Shown piece after piece: positions 36,381-44,543 of a DNA stretch of 64,000 nucleotides. The DNA comes from Polaribacter vadi (GTDB taxonomy: Bacteria; Bacteroidota; Bacteroidia; Flavobacteriales; Flavobacteriaceae). Where the stretch lies: assembly GCF_001761365.1 (NCBI RefSeq), contig NZ_CP017477.1, forward strand, positions 1,858,501-1,922,500, in the 5' to 3' direction. The number at the start of each line of letters is the position of its first letter. The first letter of the stretch is position 1. The notes beneath the pieces were generated by a model. The model had not been told where the DNA came from, did no database searches, and worked only from the letters and a program-made list of their open reading frames with translations. The translations under genes were made by a program, and so were the position numbers.

Positions 36381-36523
36381 CTTTTACAATTAATCCCTTT
36401 CTTTTTATATTTATTACAGCATTTACTTTTTGGAGTAATACAATTCGAAGAACAAACAGTATCGCAAATAGCTGTATTTGAAAATGAAATAGTAGGTTTT
36501 TGTGAAGTATAAAAAACAATCAT
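36347..36523 (-). CDS. 58-residue cysteine-rich small protein
   Basis: ATG at 36521-36523, TAA at 36347-36349. Seven cysteines (20, 24, 28, 35, 36, 46, 49) lie in a basic background: ICDTVCSSNC, KSKCCNKYKKKG and NCKRCP. An exact TATATTTG box lies 20 bases upstream and the preceding operon is closed by a terminator, so it looks like a real separately promoted gene. Metal binding or a thiol-reactive role is inferred from the Cys spacing (Cx3Cx3C, CC, CxxC). It follows directly after the sulfur/efflux operon. No known family recognised. Confidence 0.65.
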   Translation of the reverse strand: MIVFYTSQKPTISFSNTAICDTVCSSNCITPKSKCCNKYKKKGINCKRCPNILLKSAS

Positions 36524-36543
36524 TCTAAAAAATTATAATACTG

Positions 36544-36551
36544 CAAATATA
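36544..36551 (-). promoter_or_regulatory. Promoter box of the Cys-rich small gene
   Basis: The minus strand reads TATATTTG (exact TAnnTTTG), 20 bases before the ATG at 36523. An AT-only palindrome AAATAACTTATTT (36574-36586) sits at nearly the same distance as the operators of the two neighbouring operons, but lacks their G and C positions. Confidence 0.5.
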
Positions 36552-36605
36552 ATTGTTTATTTAGAATAAATAAAAATAACTTATTTAAAATATTCATAAA
36601 ATTAA

Positions 36606-36638
36606 AATGAGGTTATCTCAAAATAAAATAACCTCATT
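36606..36638 (-). terminator. Terminator of the TolC-RND-DUF2892 operon
   Basis: Perfect 11-bp stem AATGAGGTTAT/ATAACCTCATT with an 11-base loop. The minus-strand tail is TTTTAATTTT. It lies 12 bases past the DUF2892 stop. Confidence 0.8.
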
Positions 36639-36649
36639 CGCTGTATAAA

Positions 36650-36835
36650 TTATTTTTTAACGCCTAATTTTTTAAGTATCACTTCTAACAAACACCACTT
36701 AGTAAGCGCAGATTGTATTAAATTTAAACCAATAAAAACGCCTAACCATAACCAATTGATACTTACATAATAGGTTAATAAAACAGTTAACAAAACCATG
36801 AAACCAACAATAATTCTAAAATATTTATTTAGCAT
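36650..36835 (-). CDS. DUF2892 (YgaP-type) two-helix membrane protein
   Basis: 61 residues with two membrane helices (IIVGFMVLLTVLLTYYVSI; LWLGVFIGLNLIQSALTKWC). The sequence fits DUF2892, the membrane part of the rhodanese YgaP of E. coli and a frequent neighbour of sulfurtransferases. The short LTKWC(L)LE motif with a Cys is typical. It is the last gene of the operon that begins with TolC at 43059 and ends at the terminator at 36606. Its presence links the RND operon to the sulfurtransferase genes next door. Confidence 0.85.
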   Translation of the reverse strand: MLNKYFRIIVGFMVLLTVLLTYYVSINWLWLGVFIGLNLIQSALTKWCLLEVILKKLGVKK

Positions 36836-36855
36836 AATCTTTCTATTTTTTTAAT

Positions 36856-37161
36856 TTATATAAATTTTTCTATAGGAACAACAACCGCTTTTATTGGATT
36901 ATTGGTTTCTAAATTTTGATTAAACTCTTGTATCAAACTGAATAAATCTTCTATATTTTTATCTTCTGTAAAAGAAAAAAACAGGATAGATTCATTACTT
37001 GATTTTTGTCCTGAAAACCAACTTGATGCAACTAAAACTGATGCCGTATTTTTATGTCCATCAATGTCAGATTCACTAAAGTTTTCAATATTTGCCTTTT
37101 TAAAGAGTTTTATAATTTCTTGATGAAACTCTTCTACTGCTGTTACAATCACTAACTTCAT
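36856..37161 (-). CDS. PII-like/DUF3240-like small protein
   Basis: 101 residues with a ferredoxin-like beta-alpha-beta pattern (MKLVIVTAVEEFHQEIIKLFKKANI ... KAVVVPIEKFI) like PII-type and DUF3240 proteins that accompany RND efflux genes. The classical PII T-loop and nucleotide motifs are not obvious. It is cytoplasmic, 11 bases after the RND permease gene and 20 bases before DUF2892, so it is co-transcribed. It may act as a metabolite- or metal-responsive modulator of the pump; this is inference. Confidence 0.6.
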   Translation of the reverse strand: MKLVIVTAVEEFHQEIIKLFKKANIENFSESDIDGHKNTASVLVASSWFSGQKSSNESILFFSFTEDKNIEDLFSLIQEFNQNLETNNPIKAVVVPIEKFI

Positions 37162-37172
37162 ATGGTAAGTTT

Positions 37173-40100
37173 TTATTTATAATTCTTTTTTTCAATCATA
37201 TAATACACTAAAGGCACAACCAATAATGTTAACACTGTAGAAACAATAGTTCCACCCATTAATGAAATTGCCAAACCTTGAAAAATTGGGTCAAATAAGA
37301 TAACAAATGCTCCAATTACCACTGTACCAGCAGTTAATAAAATTGGCGTTGTTCTTACAGCTCCAGCTTCAATTGCAGCTTGTTTTAAAGGCACTCCTTC
37401 TTCTAATCTTAAGTTGATAAAATCAATCAATAAAACCGAGTTTCTTACCATAATTCCTGCCAAAGCAATCATACCAATAAAAGAGGTTGCTGTAAAAAAT
37501 GCGCCCATAATCCAATGTCCTAAAACAATTCCTATTAATGATAATGGAATGGCAACCATCATTACAATTGGTGCTTTAAAGTTTTGAAACCATCCAACAA
37601 TTAAAATATAAATTAAGATAATGGCTCCTAAAAAGGCGATTCCTAAATCTCTAAATACTTCTAAAGTAATTTGCCATTCTCCATCCCATTTCACAGTATA
37701 ATCGTCTTCAAAATCTGGCTGACCTAAATACATTTCGTTTAATTTATAACCTTCAGGAAGCTTAATTGTATTCAATTTTTCTTCCATTCCTAAAATAGCA
37801 TATGCAGGACTTTCTAATTCTCCAGCCATATCTGCCAAAACATACACTACACGTTTTTGGTTTTTACGATAAATACTTTTTGCAGCAATTGTTTCTTTAA
37901 CTTCAACCAAATCTGCAATTGGCACCATATTTCCTTGTTTCGATTTTACTTTTAATTGAGAAATATCTGAAATGGTTGATTTTTCTTTTTCATCCAAAGA
38001 CAAAACCAATCCAATTTGATTTACTGCATTTTCATCATATAAAGTTGTTATAGAACTGTTAGACAAAGCCATATTCATGGTGTATGCAATTTGTTGAGGT
38101 GCAACTCCATACAACATTGCTTTTTCTTTGTTTATTTCAAATTGATATTCAGTTTGATCAGCTTCAACCATCCAATCAACATCAACTACATCATCTGTAT
38201 TTTTTAAGATATTTTGAACGCTGTTTGCTATTTTAATTTGCTGTTCATAATCTGGTCCATAAACCTCTGCAACAATTGTTGATAAAACTGGTGGTCCAGG
38301 AGGAACTTCTACCAACTTTACATTTGCATTGTATTTCTTTGCTATTTTCTGAATTTCTGGTCTTAATAATTTAGCAATTCCATGACTTTGAATTTCACGT
38401 TCGCCTTTATCAACCAAATTCACTTGAATATCAGCCATATTAGATCCACCACGTAAATCGTAATGACGCACCAAACCATTAAAAGTGATTGGAGCAGAAG
38501 TACCAATATAATTTTGATAATTAATCACTTCTGGTCTTGACGCTAAATATTGAGCAATTTCTTGAGTTACAACTCCTGTTCTTTCTAGCGTTGTTCCTTC
38601 TGGCATATCAATTACAACCTGAAACTCGTTTTTATTATCAAAAGGTAACATTTTTACAGCAACAGAATTGGTGAAAAACAACACCATTGTTGCCATTAAT
38701 ACAACAAATGTACCTCCTAAAAACAACCATCTTTTAGTTTTATTTTCTAATAAAGGTCTTTCTAATTTATTATAAACTTTGTAAATAAAAGTTTCTTCTA
38801 AAGGCTTTTCTTGTTTTTCAACAGCTCCTTTTTTATCTTTCTCTTTTAAGAAAATATACCCTAAATAAGGTGTAATTGTTAAGGCTACAAATAATGATAA
38901 AATCATTGCAATAGATGCTCCAATTGGCATTGGTGCCATATAAGGTCCCATTAAACCAGATACAAAAGCCATTGGTAAAACAGAAGCAATTACTGTAAAT
39001 GTTGCCAAAATTGTTGGGTTCCCAACTTCGTTAATGGCATATAAAGCTGCTTGTTTAAAAGGCAAGCGTTTCATTTTAAAATGCCTGTGCATATTTTCTG
39101 CAATAATTATGGAATCATCAACCACAATCCCAGTTACAAAAACCAATGCAAAAAGCGTAATTCTGTTTAATGTGTAATCTAACATGTAATAACTTAACAA
39201 TGTTAAAGCAAACGTGATTGGCACAGATAAAAAGACGACCAAACCACCTCTCCAACCCATGGCTAACATTACCACCAAAGTAACTGCAAAGATAGATCCA
39301 ATAAGGTGCCACAACAATTCTGACACTTTATGAGAAGCTGTTTCTCCATAATTTCTGGTAACTTCTACGTGAACATCATCCGGAATTAAAGTAGTACGTA
39401 AATGTGCTACTTTATCTAAAATTAATTCTGAAATTTTCATTGCATCTGCACCTTTTCTTTTTGCAACAGAAATAGTTACTGCAGGATATTCAGATTTATA
39501 AGTTTCAGATTTCTCACTCGCTTGTCCAAAACCTAAAGACACATAATTTTGTGGAATTTCTGGCCCATCAACAATAGTTGCAATTTGTTTTAAATAAATA
39601 GGTCTGTTCTCTTGTACACCAACCACCAAATTCTCAACATCAGTTGAAGAAGCTAAAAATTTACCCGTTTTTACTAAAAATTCAGTATCGTTTTTATCAA
39701 AACTTCCAGAGCTTAGTTGTGTATTATTTGCTTTTATCATTTCTGAAACCGACAAGAAATCTAAACCACTAGCAGCTAATTTATCTTTATCTAAAACAAC
39801 TCTTAATTGGCGATTTCTTCCACCAATTTTATGCGTAATAGAAACATCATTTATCTTCTTAATCTCAGTTTCTAATTCTTGCCCCATTTGGCTTAATTGA
39901 TAATCACTGTAGTTTTCACTCCACAATGTTAATCCTAACATTGGCACATCATCAATTGCACGTGTTTTTACCAAAGGAAAAGTAACACCTTGTGGCATTT
40001 GATCCATGTGTTTATTAATCTCATTGTATAATTTCACAAAAGAACGCTCAATATCTTCGCCCACGTAAAACTGCACAATTACCATTGCTTTTTCGTTCAT

Positions 40101-40367
40101 AGCAGTAGCATACACATACTCAACACCTTTAATATTAGAAATTAATTTCTCTAAAGGTTTTACAACTCTCGTTTCTACTTCTGTAGGACTTGCTCCTGGA
40201 TAACCCACAAAAATATCTGCCATTGGTACATCAATCTGTGGCTCTTCTTCTCTCGGAATCAAAAACGAAGCATACACACCAACAACCATAAAAACGATCA
40301 TCAATAATACTGTAAGTTTCGATCCAATAAAGACTTTTGCAATTTTACCAGCTAAACCTTCTTTCAT
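37173..40367 (-). CDS. RND efflux permease (HAE-type)
   Basis: 1064 residues with the normal RND duplication: two sets of six helices and two large periplasmic loops. The TM4 proton-relay motif reads GIVVDDSIIIAENMHRHF with the Asp-Asp pair. PYLGYIFLKEKDKKG ends the first half; the second half has FIGMIALAGIMVRNSVLLIDFI. The charged triad that marks CusA-type copper exporters in TM4 is not present, so the cargo is probably a small organic, sulfur or other non-Cu compound. It works with the adaptor and TolC encoded upstream. A 251-base gap containing a repeat element separates it from the adaptor gene. Confidence 0.92.
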   Translation of the reverse strand: MKEGLAGKIAKVFIGSKLTVLLMIVFMVVGVYASFLIPREEEPQIDVPMADIFVGYPGASPTEVETRVVKPLEKLISNIKGVEYVYATAMNEKAMVIVQFYVGEDIERSFVKLYNEINKHMDQMPQGVTFPLVKTRAIDDVPMLGLTLWSENYSDYQLSQMGQELETEIKKINDVSITHKIGGRNRQLRVVLDKDKLAASGLDFLSVSEMIKANNTQLSSGSFDKNDTEFLVKTGKFLASSTDVENLVVGVQENRPIYLKQIATIVDGPEIPQNYVSLGFGQASEKSETYKSEYPAVTISVAKRKGADAMKISELILDKVAHLRTTLIPDDVHVEVTRNYGETASHKVSELLWHLIGSIFAVTLVVMLAMGWRGGLVVFLSVPITFALTLLSYYMLDYTLNRITLFALVFVTGIVVDDSIIIAENMHRHFKMKRLPFKQAALYAINEVGNPTILATFTVIASVLPMAFVSGLMGPYMAPMPIGASIAMILSLFVALTITPYLGYIFLKEKDKKGAVEKQEKPLEETFIYKVYNKLERPLLENKTKRWLFLGGTFVVLMATMVLFFTNSVAVKMLPFDNKNEFQVVIDMPEGTTLERTGVVTQEIAQYLASRPEVINYQNYIGTSAPITFNGLVRHYDLRGGSNMADIQVNLVDKGEREIQSHGIAKLLRPEIQKIAKKYNANVKLVEVPPGPPVLSTIVAEVYGPDYEQQIKIANSVQNILKNTDDVVDVDWMVEADQTEYQFEINKEKAMLYGVAPQQIAYTMNMALSNSSITTLYDENAVNQIGLVLSLDEKEKSTISDISQLKVKSKQGNMVPIADLVEVKETIAAKSIYRKNQKRVVYVLADMAGELESPAYAILGMEEKLNTIKLPEGYKLNEMYLGQPDFEDDYTVKWDGEWQITLEVFRDLGIAFLGAIILIYILIVGWFQNFKAPIVMMVAIPLSLIGIVLGHWIMGAFFTATSFIGMIALAGIMVRNSVLLIDFINLRLEEGVPLKQAAIEAGAVRTTPILLTAGTVVIGAFVILFDPIFQGLAISLMGGTIVSTVLTLLVVPLVYYMIEKKNYK

Positions 40368-40382
40368 ATTTTCTTATATTTT

Positions 40383-40530
40383 GGGCGTTTTAACAGGCTA
40401 TCCGTTTCAATCTTTTTTCTTGTGCTGAATTAATTTCAGCATCTTTCTACTTAAGCTTTCTGCTCTTTTAAAAGAGATACTGAAACCAGTTCAGTAAAAA
40501 AAAGGATTTCCACTACTATCCTTAACGCGA
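40383..40530. repeat. Flavobacterial intergenic repeat element inside the RND operon
   Basis: Composite of short inverted repeats bounded by GCGTT (40385-40389) and AACGC (40524-40528). Inside are TGCTGAA/TTCAGCA (40423-40441), the perfect palindrome CTCTTTTAAAAGAG (40463-40476), ACTGAA/TTCAGT (40479-40495) and AAGGAT/ATCCTT (40502-40523). No ORF. The wording GGCTATCCGTTTCAATC and GGATTTCCACTACTATCC resembles a repeat scattered in flavobacterial genomes (recollection). It looks like a small MITE/REP-like element. Confidence 0.6.
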
Positions 40531-40595
40531 ATTTTTTTACTACTATTTAATTGTTATTTATACCTATAAGGTTTTAAAAACTTGCAGGTTTATTT

Positions 40596-40630
40596 ACAAC
40601 TGCATACTGAAAACCTGCCTACTGAAGACT
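40596..40630. repeat. ACTG-rich repeat after the adaptor gene
   Basis: ACTGCATACTGAAAACCTG continues into CCTACTGAAGACT across the adaptor stop codon. GCAGGTTT (40584-40591) and AAACCTGC (40611-40618) form a stem just after the stop, which on the minus strand is followed by a T-rich tail and could terminate or process the mRNA. Confidence 0.45.
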
Positions 40631-41698
40631 AATTTTTGCTCCATTGAATAATTTTCCTTCAGCAGAAACGATGTAAGATTCATCAACATTTAAACCAGAT
40701 AAAACCTCAACTTCATTTCCATACGTTTTTCCTAAACGCAACCAACGTAATAATGCAGTTTTACTCTCGCTTACAGTATAAATTCCAGTTAATTGTCCTT
40801 TTTTAACAATGGCGTCCATAGGTATTAAAACCATTTCTGACGTTGCTTTTCTTTCAACAGGAAACTGAATCGTTGAAAACATGCCAGATAAAATATTTGC
40901 GGGAGTTTTTTCCAATTTTATTTTTACTAAATATTGGCCACCCGTATTTTTAGCAGAAGTACTAATTTCTGTAACTTTACCTTGTAAGGTTTTGTTGATA
41001 GATTTCACTAAAACAGTTACCTCAGTTTCTTTTTGTATGTGTGCAATTTCAGATTCAGGAACCATAGCAAGCACTTCAAAATTAGTAGGATTTTCGATAC
41101 TAATTAAAGTCATTCCTGGATTTGCCATATCACCTTTTTTTATGTTTTTACTGGTAACTATTCCACTAAAAGGAGCTGTAATATTACTATACTTAAACTG
41201 TGCATCAATTTCATTTTTCTGCTGATTTGCAACTTCTAAACCTGCTTTTGCCATTTGATAATTTGCAGTCATATCATCCATTTCTTTTTGCGTAACACTG
41301 TTACTCTCAAGCAAATTTTTAAAACGATTGTAATTTTTTTCTGCATTTATAAAAGCTGTTTTAGCCTGAGTGATTCCTGCATTTACTTGCGCTTTTTTTG
41401 CTTGTAAATCTGAATTATTAATAGATACCAATAATTGATTTTCGCTCACTTTATCACCTACATTTACATGAACATTTTTTACAAAACCCATAATTCTAGT
41501 GCTTAATTCTGCACTTTTAGAAGCTTGTATTTTTCCACTGACAGACAAAAACGGATTGTTATTATTTACTCCAACTTTACTGACTTTTACATTAATTGCT
41601 GGTGTTGTATTAACTACTGCTTTTTTTTCATCACTTCCACAACTAACTATCATTATTGATAATGTGAAGAATGCTATGATATGTATGTATTTTTTCAT
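40619..41698 (-). CDS. RND periplasmic adaptor lipoprotein
   Basis: 359 residues. Lipoprotein signal IIAFFTLSIMIVSCG (Cys ~20). Then the membrane-fusion layout: barrel/lipoyl half (LSTRIMGFVKNVHVNVGDKVSENQLLVSIN), alpha-helical hairpin (~95-165), second lipoyl half (SNITAPFSGIVTSKNIKKGDMANPGM), and beta-barrel plus membrane-proximal domains to the end. It bridges the inner-membrane pump and the TolC channel. It is the second gene of the operon, 53 bases after the TolC gene. Confidence 0.92.
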   Translation of the reverse strand: MKKYIHIIAFFTLSIMIVSCGSDEKKAVVNTTPAINVKVSKVGVNNNNPFLSVSGKIQASKSAELSTRIMGFVKNVHVNVGDKVSENQLLVSINNSDLQAKKAQVNAGITQAKTAFINAEKNYNRFKNLLESNSVTQKEMDDMTANYQMAKAGLEVANQQKNEIDAQFKYSNITAPFSGIVTSKNIKKGDMANPGMTLISIENPTNFEVLAMVPESEIAHIQKETEVTVLVKSINKTLQGKVTEISTSAKNTGGQYLVKIKLEKTPANILSGMFSTIQFPVERKATSEMVLIPMDAIVKKGQLTGIYTVSESKTALLRWLRLGKTYGNEVEVLSGLNVDESYIVSAEGKLFNGAKISLQ

Positions 41699-41751
41699 TT
41701 GAATTTGTTTTATTTTTTCTAAAAACTCCGACTGCTTATTGCAACCTTTTT

Positions 41752-43059
41752 CTATTCTTTGGTTAAAAAATTTAAATACGTTTGTGTAAAATTATATTGA
41801 TACATAGTTTGATAATATTCCAATTGCTTTTGAGCAAATTGAGTTTCTGCAACTAACAAATCTGATGTTTTTTCTAAACCTTCTTTAAATCTATTTTTTC
41901 TAATTCGTAAAGATTCCTCTGATTGTTCTACTGCCAATTTTGTTAGTTCTAAGCTGTTTTTAGCATCTACTAATTGGCGTTTTACTTTATTCAATTCTAA
42001 ATTATTTTTAGAAACATATTGATTGTATTCTAACTTCGATTTTTCGAATTCTGCTTTACTTTTTTGTGCTTTTCCAAAACGTTTTGATCCTTGAAAAATA
42101 TCCCAGCTTAATTGTGCTCCAATTACATAACCACTTGCATCACCTTGAAAAATTTTATTGTCATACATTTCATAACTTCCAAAGGCATTTAGACGTGGCA
42201 AAAAGGCCATTTTATCTGCTTTATTCACTGCCTCAAAACCCTTTAATGCTAATTGCATCGCTCTTATATCTGCTCTATTTTCAGAGATGAGTTTGTCATC
42301 AACATTAAAATCAAAAACAGTTAAAGTTTCTGTAGGTTTGTAAATAACATCATTTTTATCATTCATTAAAAAAGACAAATAATTGGACGCATTTTGCACA
42401 TTACTTTTTGCAGTTTGTAACTGATTTTTAACTTCTGTAACTCGGATTTCTACATTTAAAAGATCTGCTCTTTGTAAAACTCCTTGCTTAAAACTATTAT
42501 CTGCCATAGTTTTATTTGCATTTGATGTTTCTAAAGCTTTCTCTAAAACCAAAACTCCTTGATATGCTAATTGTAATTGCATGTATGCTTTTTCAACTTC
42601 GAACACCAAAAAATCTTGTGTTCTTTCTGTTTGTAAAAACATGGCTTCCATTTTAGATTTTGCTGCTTTTCGTTGATAAAAGCCATCTAAATTAATAAGG
42701 GGTTGCTCAACCTTAATTATAGTTGCAAAATTCTGAGTGGTGTTTGGATTATTTAACAATGCTGGATTAAAATCTGCTGCTGTTAATATGCCTTGGTTTA
42801 ATTTAGAACCAAAAGCCATTAAAGGATTTGTAGTTGAAATACCTGTATGACTTGCAGTAATATTTGGCAGAAAAACAGCATTTGTTTGTTTATAATCTGC
42901 TTTTGAAGCATTAAATTCTTCTTCATAAATTTTAATTGCTGTATTGTTTTCTGAAACTTTAGCAAGGACTTCTGCCTTTGAAATTGGCATTATTTCTTGT
43001 GCATTCAGTTTAACACCCAACAACACTAAAAAAAGCATAAAAATATAGGACTTCTTCAT
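41752..43059 (-). CDS. TolC-family outer membrane efflux protein
   Basis: 435 residues. Signal peptide FMLFLVLLGVKLNAQE, then the duplicated TolC helical hairpins with their characteristic heptads (NTAIKIYEEEFNASKADYKQTNAVFLPNITAS; LELTKLAVEQSEESLRIRKNRFKEGLEKTSDLLVAETQFAQKQLEYYQ). It forms the trimeric channel of the pump. It leads the operon and has a strong promoter/operator: GTAAC-N4-GTTAC at 43109-43122 and TATTTTTG at 43079-43086, matching the site in front of the rhodanese operon. Confidence 0.92.
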   Translation of the reverse strand: MKKSYIFMLFLVLLGVKLNAQEIMPISKAEVLAKVSENNTAIKIYEEEFNASKADYKQTNAVFLPNITASHTGISTTNPLMAFGSKLNQGILTAADFNPALLNNPNTTQNFATIIKVEQPLINLDGFYQRKAAKSKMEAMFLQTERTQDFLVFEVEKAYMQLQLAYQGVLVLEKALETSNANKTMADNSFKQGVLQRADLLNVEIRVTEVKNQLQTAKSNVQNASNYLSFLMNDKNDVIYKPTETLTVFDFNVDDKLISENRADIRAMQLALKGFEAVNKADKMAFLPRLNAFGSYEMYDNKIFQGDASGYVIGAQLSWDIFQGSKRFGKAQKSKAEFEKSKLEYNQYVSKNNLELNKVKRQLVDAKNSLELTKLAVEQSEESLRIRKNRFKEGLEKTSDLLVAETQFAQKQLEYYQTMYQYNFTQTYLNFLTKE

Positions 43060-43078
43060 TAATTATCTATTTATAGTA

Positions 43079-43122
43079 CAAAAATAGCTCGAAGAAATAT
43101 TCCTATAAGTAACAAAGGTTAC
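43079..43122 (-). promoter_or_regulatory. Promoter and Crp/Fnr-type operator of the TolC-RND operon
   Basis: Perfect inverted repeat GTAAC-CTTT-GTTAC on the minus strand (43109-43122), then exactly 22 bases, then TATTTTTG (TAnnTTTG) at 43079-43086, 19 bases before the TolC ATG. The repeat centre lies 36.5 bases from the end of the box, near -41 of the expected start, the class II activator position. The arrangement is identical to 46158-46201. Confidence 0.75.
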
Positions 43123-43132
43123 CAAACAAAAA

Positions 43133-43162
43133 AAGGCATTTATAATTTCTTATAAATGCCTT
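43133..43162 (-). terminator. Terminator of the MBL-rhodanese gene
   Basis: Perfect 12-bp stem AAGGCATTTATA/TATAAATGCCTT, 6-base loop, minus-strand T7 tail. It lies 23 bases past the MBL-rhodanese stop and isolates the TolC operon promoter. Confidence 0.88.
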
Positions 43163-43185
43163 CTAATCTAAAAATTATTTAGATG

Positions 43186-44529
43186 CTATTTAAAATCGTT
43201 CACATCATCACTTAAATCATAGACAGGAACACTATCAATTAATTTTGAAATGATACTGCTACCAGCTGCACTTCTATAGCCACCTGCACAATGCACCACA
43301 ATTGGTTTATTTGTTGGTATTTCTTCTTCAGAATTTCTTAGTTCATTTAAAGGAATTGAAATTGCGTTTTCAAAAAATTTACCTTCAGCAACTTCACTTT
43401 TATTTCTGATATCAATAATTGTATACTCTGTTGGGTTATTTTTAAAATTTTGAAGATCTAAAGACTCGAACGTTTTAAAAGTATCTGCACCCAAAGTAAT
43501 TACAGATTTTATCTGTTTTTCATATCCAATTTTAGCAATTCTACTTAAAACGGTTTCTTTATCTGTTATAGAATCAATTACTAAATGAAAATCTTCTTTA
43601 GGTTTTACAATAGCTCCCAACCAAGTTTCTAATTTATCTGCATCTGTTTCTGCAATAATATTGATGCTTCCTTCTAAATGATTCTTTTTATAGTTTGATG
43701 CACTTCTTACATCAATAATTAAATGAGCATCTTTTTTAAAATCTGTGATTCCAAAATTTAAAGGAATATTGCTAAATGCATTTTCAAAATTAGTTGCGCC
43801 TTCTTTATTAATATCAACATTAAAACCAAAATAAGAAGGTATAAAAGGTTGATCTTCTAAAATGGTTTTTACAAATTCAGTTTCTGTTAAATCTTGAAAT
43901 GCCCAATTTTCCTTTCGCTCTTTTCCTAATGTACTTGAAGCAGCATCGCTCATATTTTTACCACATAAAGAACCTGCTCCATGTGCTGGATAAACAATTG
44001 TTTCATCTGGCAAATGCGTAAATTTATTTTTTATGGTGTGGTACATACTTTTTGCCAAATCTTCTCTTTTGGCTTTCATATTACCCGCTTTTTCTCTTAA
44101 ATCTGGCCTACCAACATCGCCAATAAATAAAGTATCACCAGAAAACATTGCATAATCATCAGCAACATCCTTTGCAATAATAGTAATACTATCTGGAGAA
44201 TGCCCAGGAGAATTTATGGCAGAAAAAGTACTATTGCCTATTTTAATAGCATCTCCTTCATCAAAAGTTTGATGAGGATAATTAGCATCCACTAATTTAC
44301 TTGCATAAATTTTTGCGCCAGTTTCTTTATGAATTTGCAAATGACTGCTCACAAAATCTGCATGCGGATGTGTTTCAAAAACAGCAATTACTTTTGCATT
44401 ATGTTTTTCTGCTAACTCATAATAAGGTTTTGGATCTCTTGACGGATCTACAATTGCCATTTCATGATTACTGATAATTGCGTAAGAGTAATGTGCTAGT
44501 GGTTTATCTTGAAGTTGTATAATGTCCAT
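43186..44529 (-). CDS. CstB-like MBL-rhodanese fusion, persulfide dioxygenase/sulfurtransferase
   Basis: 447 residues. The metallo-beta-lactamase domain (1-~250) has THPHADFVSSH, giving His54, His56 and Asp58 with Phe at the usual second-site His. It also has His110 (NSPGHSPDS), Asp132 (FSGDTLFIGDVGRPDL) and YPAHGAGSLCGKN. This one-metal site is typical of ETHE1/CstB persulfide dioxygenases. The first rhodanese module (~260-350) has no active-site Cys (HLVIDS). The second (~365-447) has Cys414 in HCAGGYRSA. This three-domain layout equals S. aureus CstB, which oxidises persulfide to thiosulfate. It is 14 bases after the methyltransferase gene and followed by a terminator. Confidence 0.88.
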   Translation of the reverse strand: MDIIQLQDKPLAHYSYAIISNHEMAIVDPSRDPKPYYELAEKHNAKVIAVFETHPHADFVSSHLQIHKETGAKIYASKLVDANYPHQTFDEGDAIKIGNSTFSAINSPGHSPDSITIIAKDVADDYAMFSGDTLFIGDVGRPDLREKAGNMKAKREDLAKSMYHTIKNKFTHLPDETIVYPAHGAGSLCGKNMSDAASSTLGKERKENWAFQDLTETEFVKTILEDQPFIPSYFGFNVDINKEGATNFENAFSNIPLNFGITDFKKDAHLIIDVRSASNYKKNHLEGSINIIAETDADKLETWLGAIVKPKEDFHLVIDSITDKETVLSRIAKIGYEKQIKSVITLGADTFKTFESLDLQNFKNNPTEYTIIDIRNKSEVAEGKFFENAISIPLNELRNSEEEIPTNKPIVVHCAGGYRSAAGSSIISKLIDSVPVYDLSDDVNDFK

Positions 44530-44543
44530 AATTTTTTTAATTT

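Noticed and set aside
36856..37161. Canonical nitrogen PII (GlnB/GlnK)
   Set aside because: No T-loop tyrosine motif or nucleotide signature, no amtB nearby; only the overall fold pattern is similar.
37173..43059. CusCBA-type copper/silver exporter
   Set aside because: The pump lacks the CusA-type TM4 charge pattern, and the adaptor lacks Met-rich metal motifs. The HMA-like neighbour alone is not enough to name copper as cargo.
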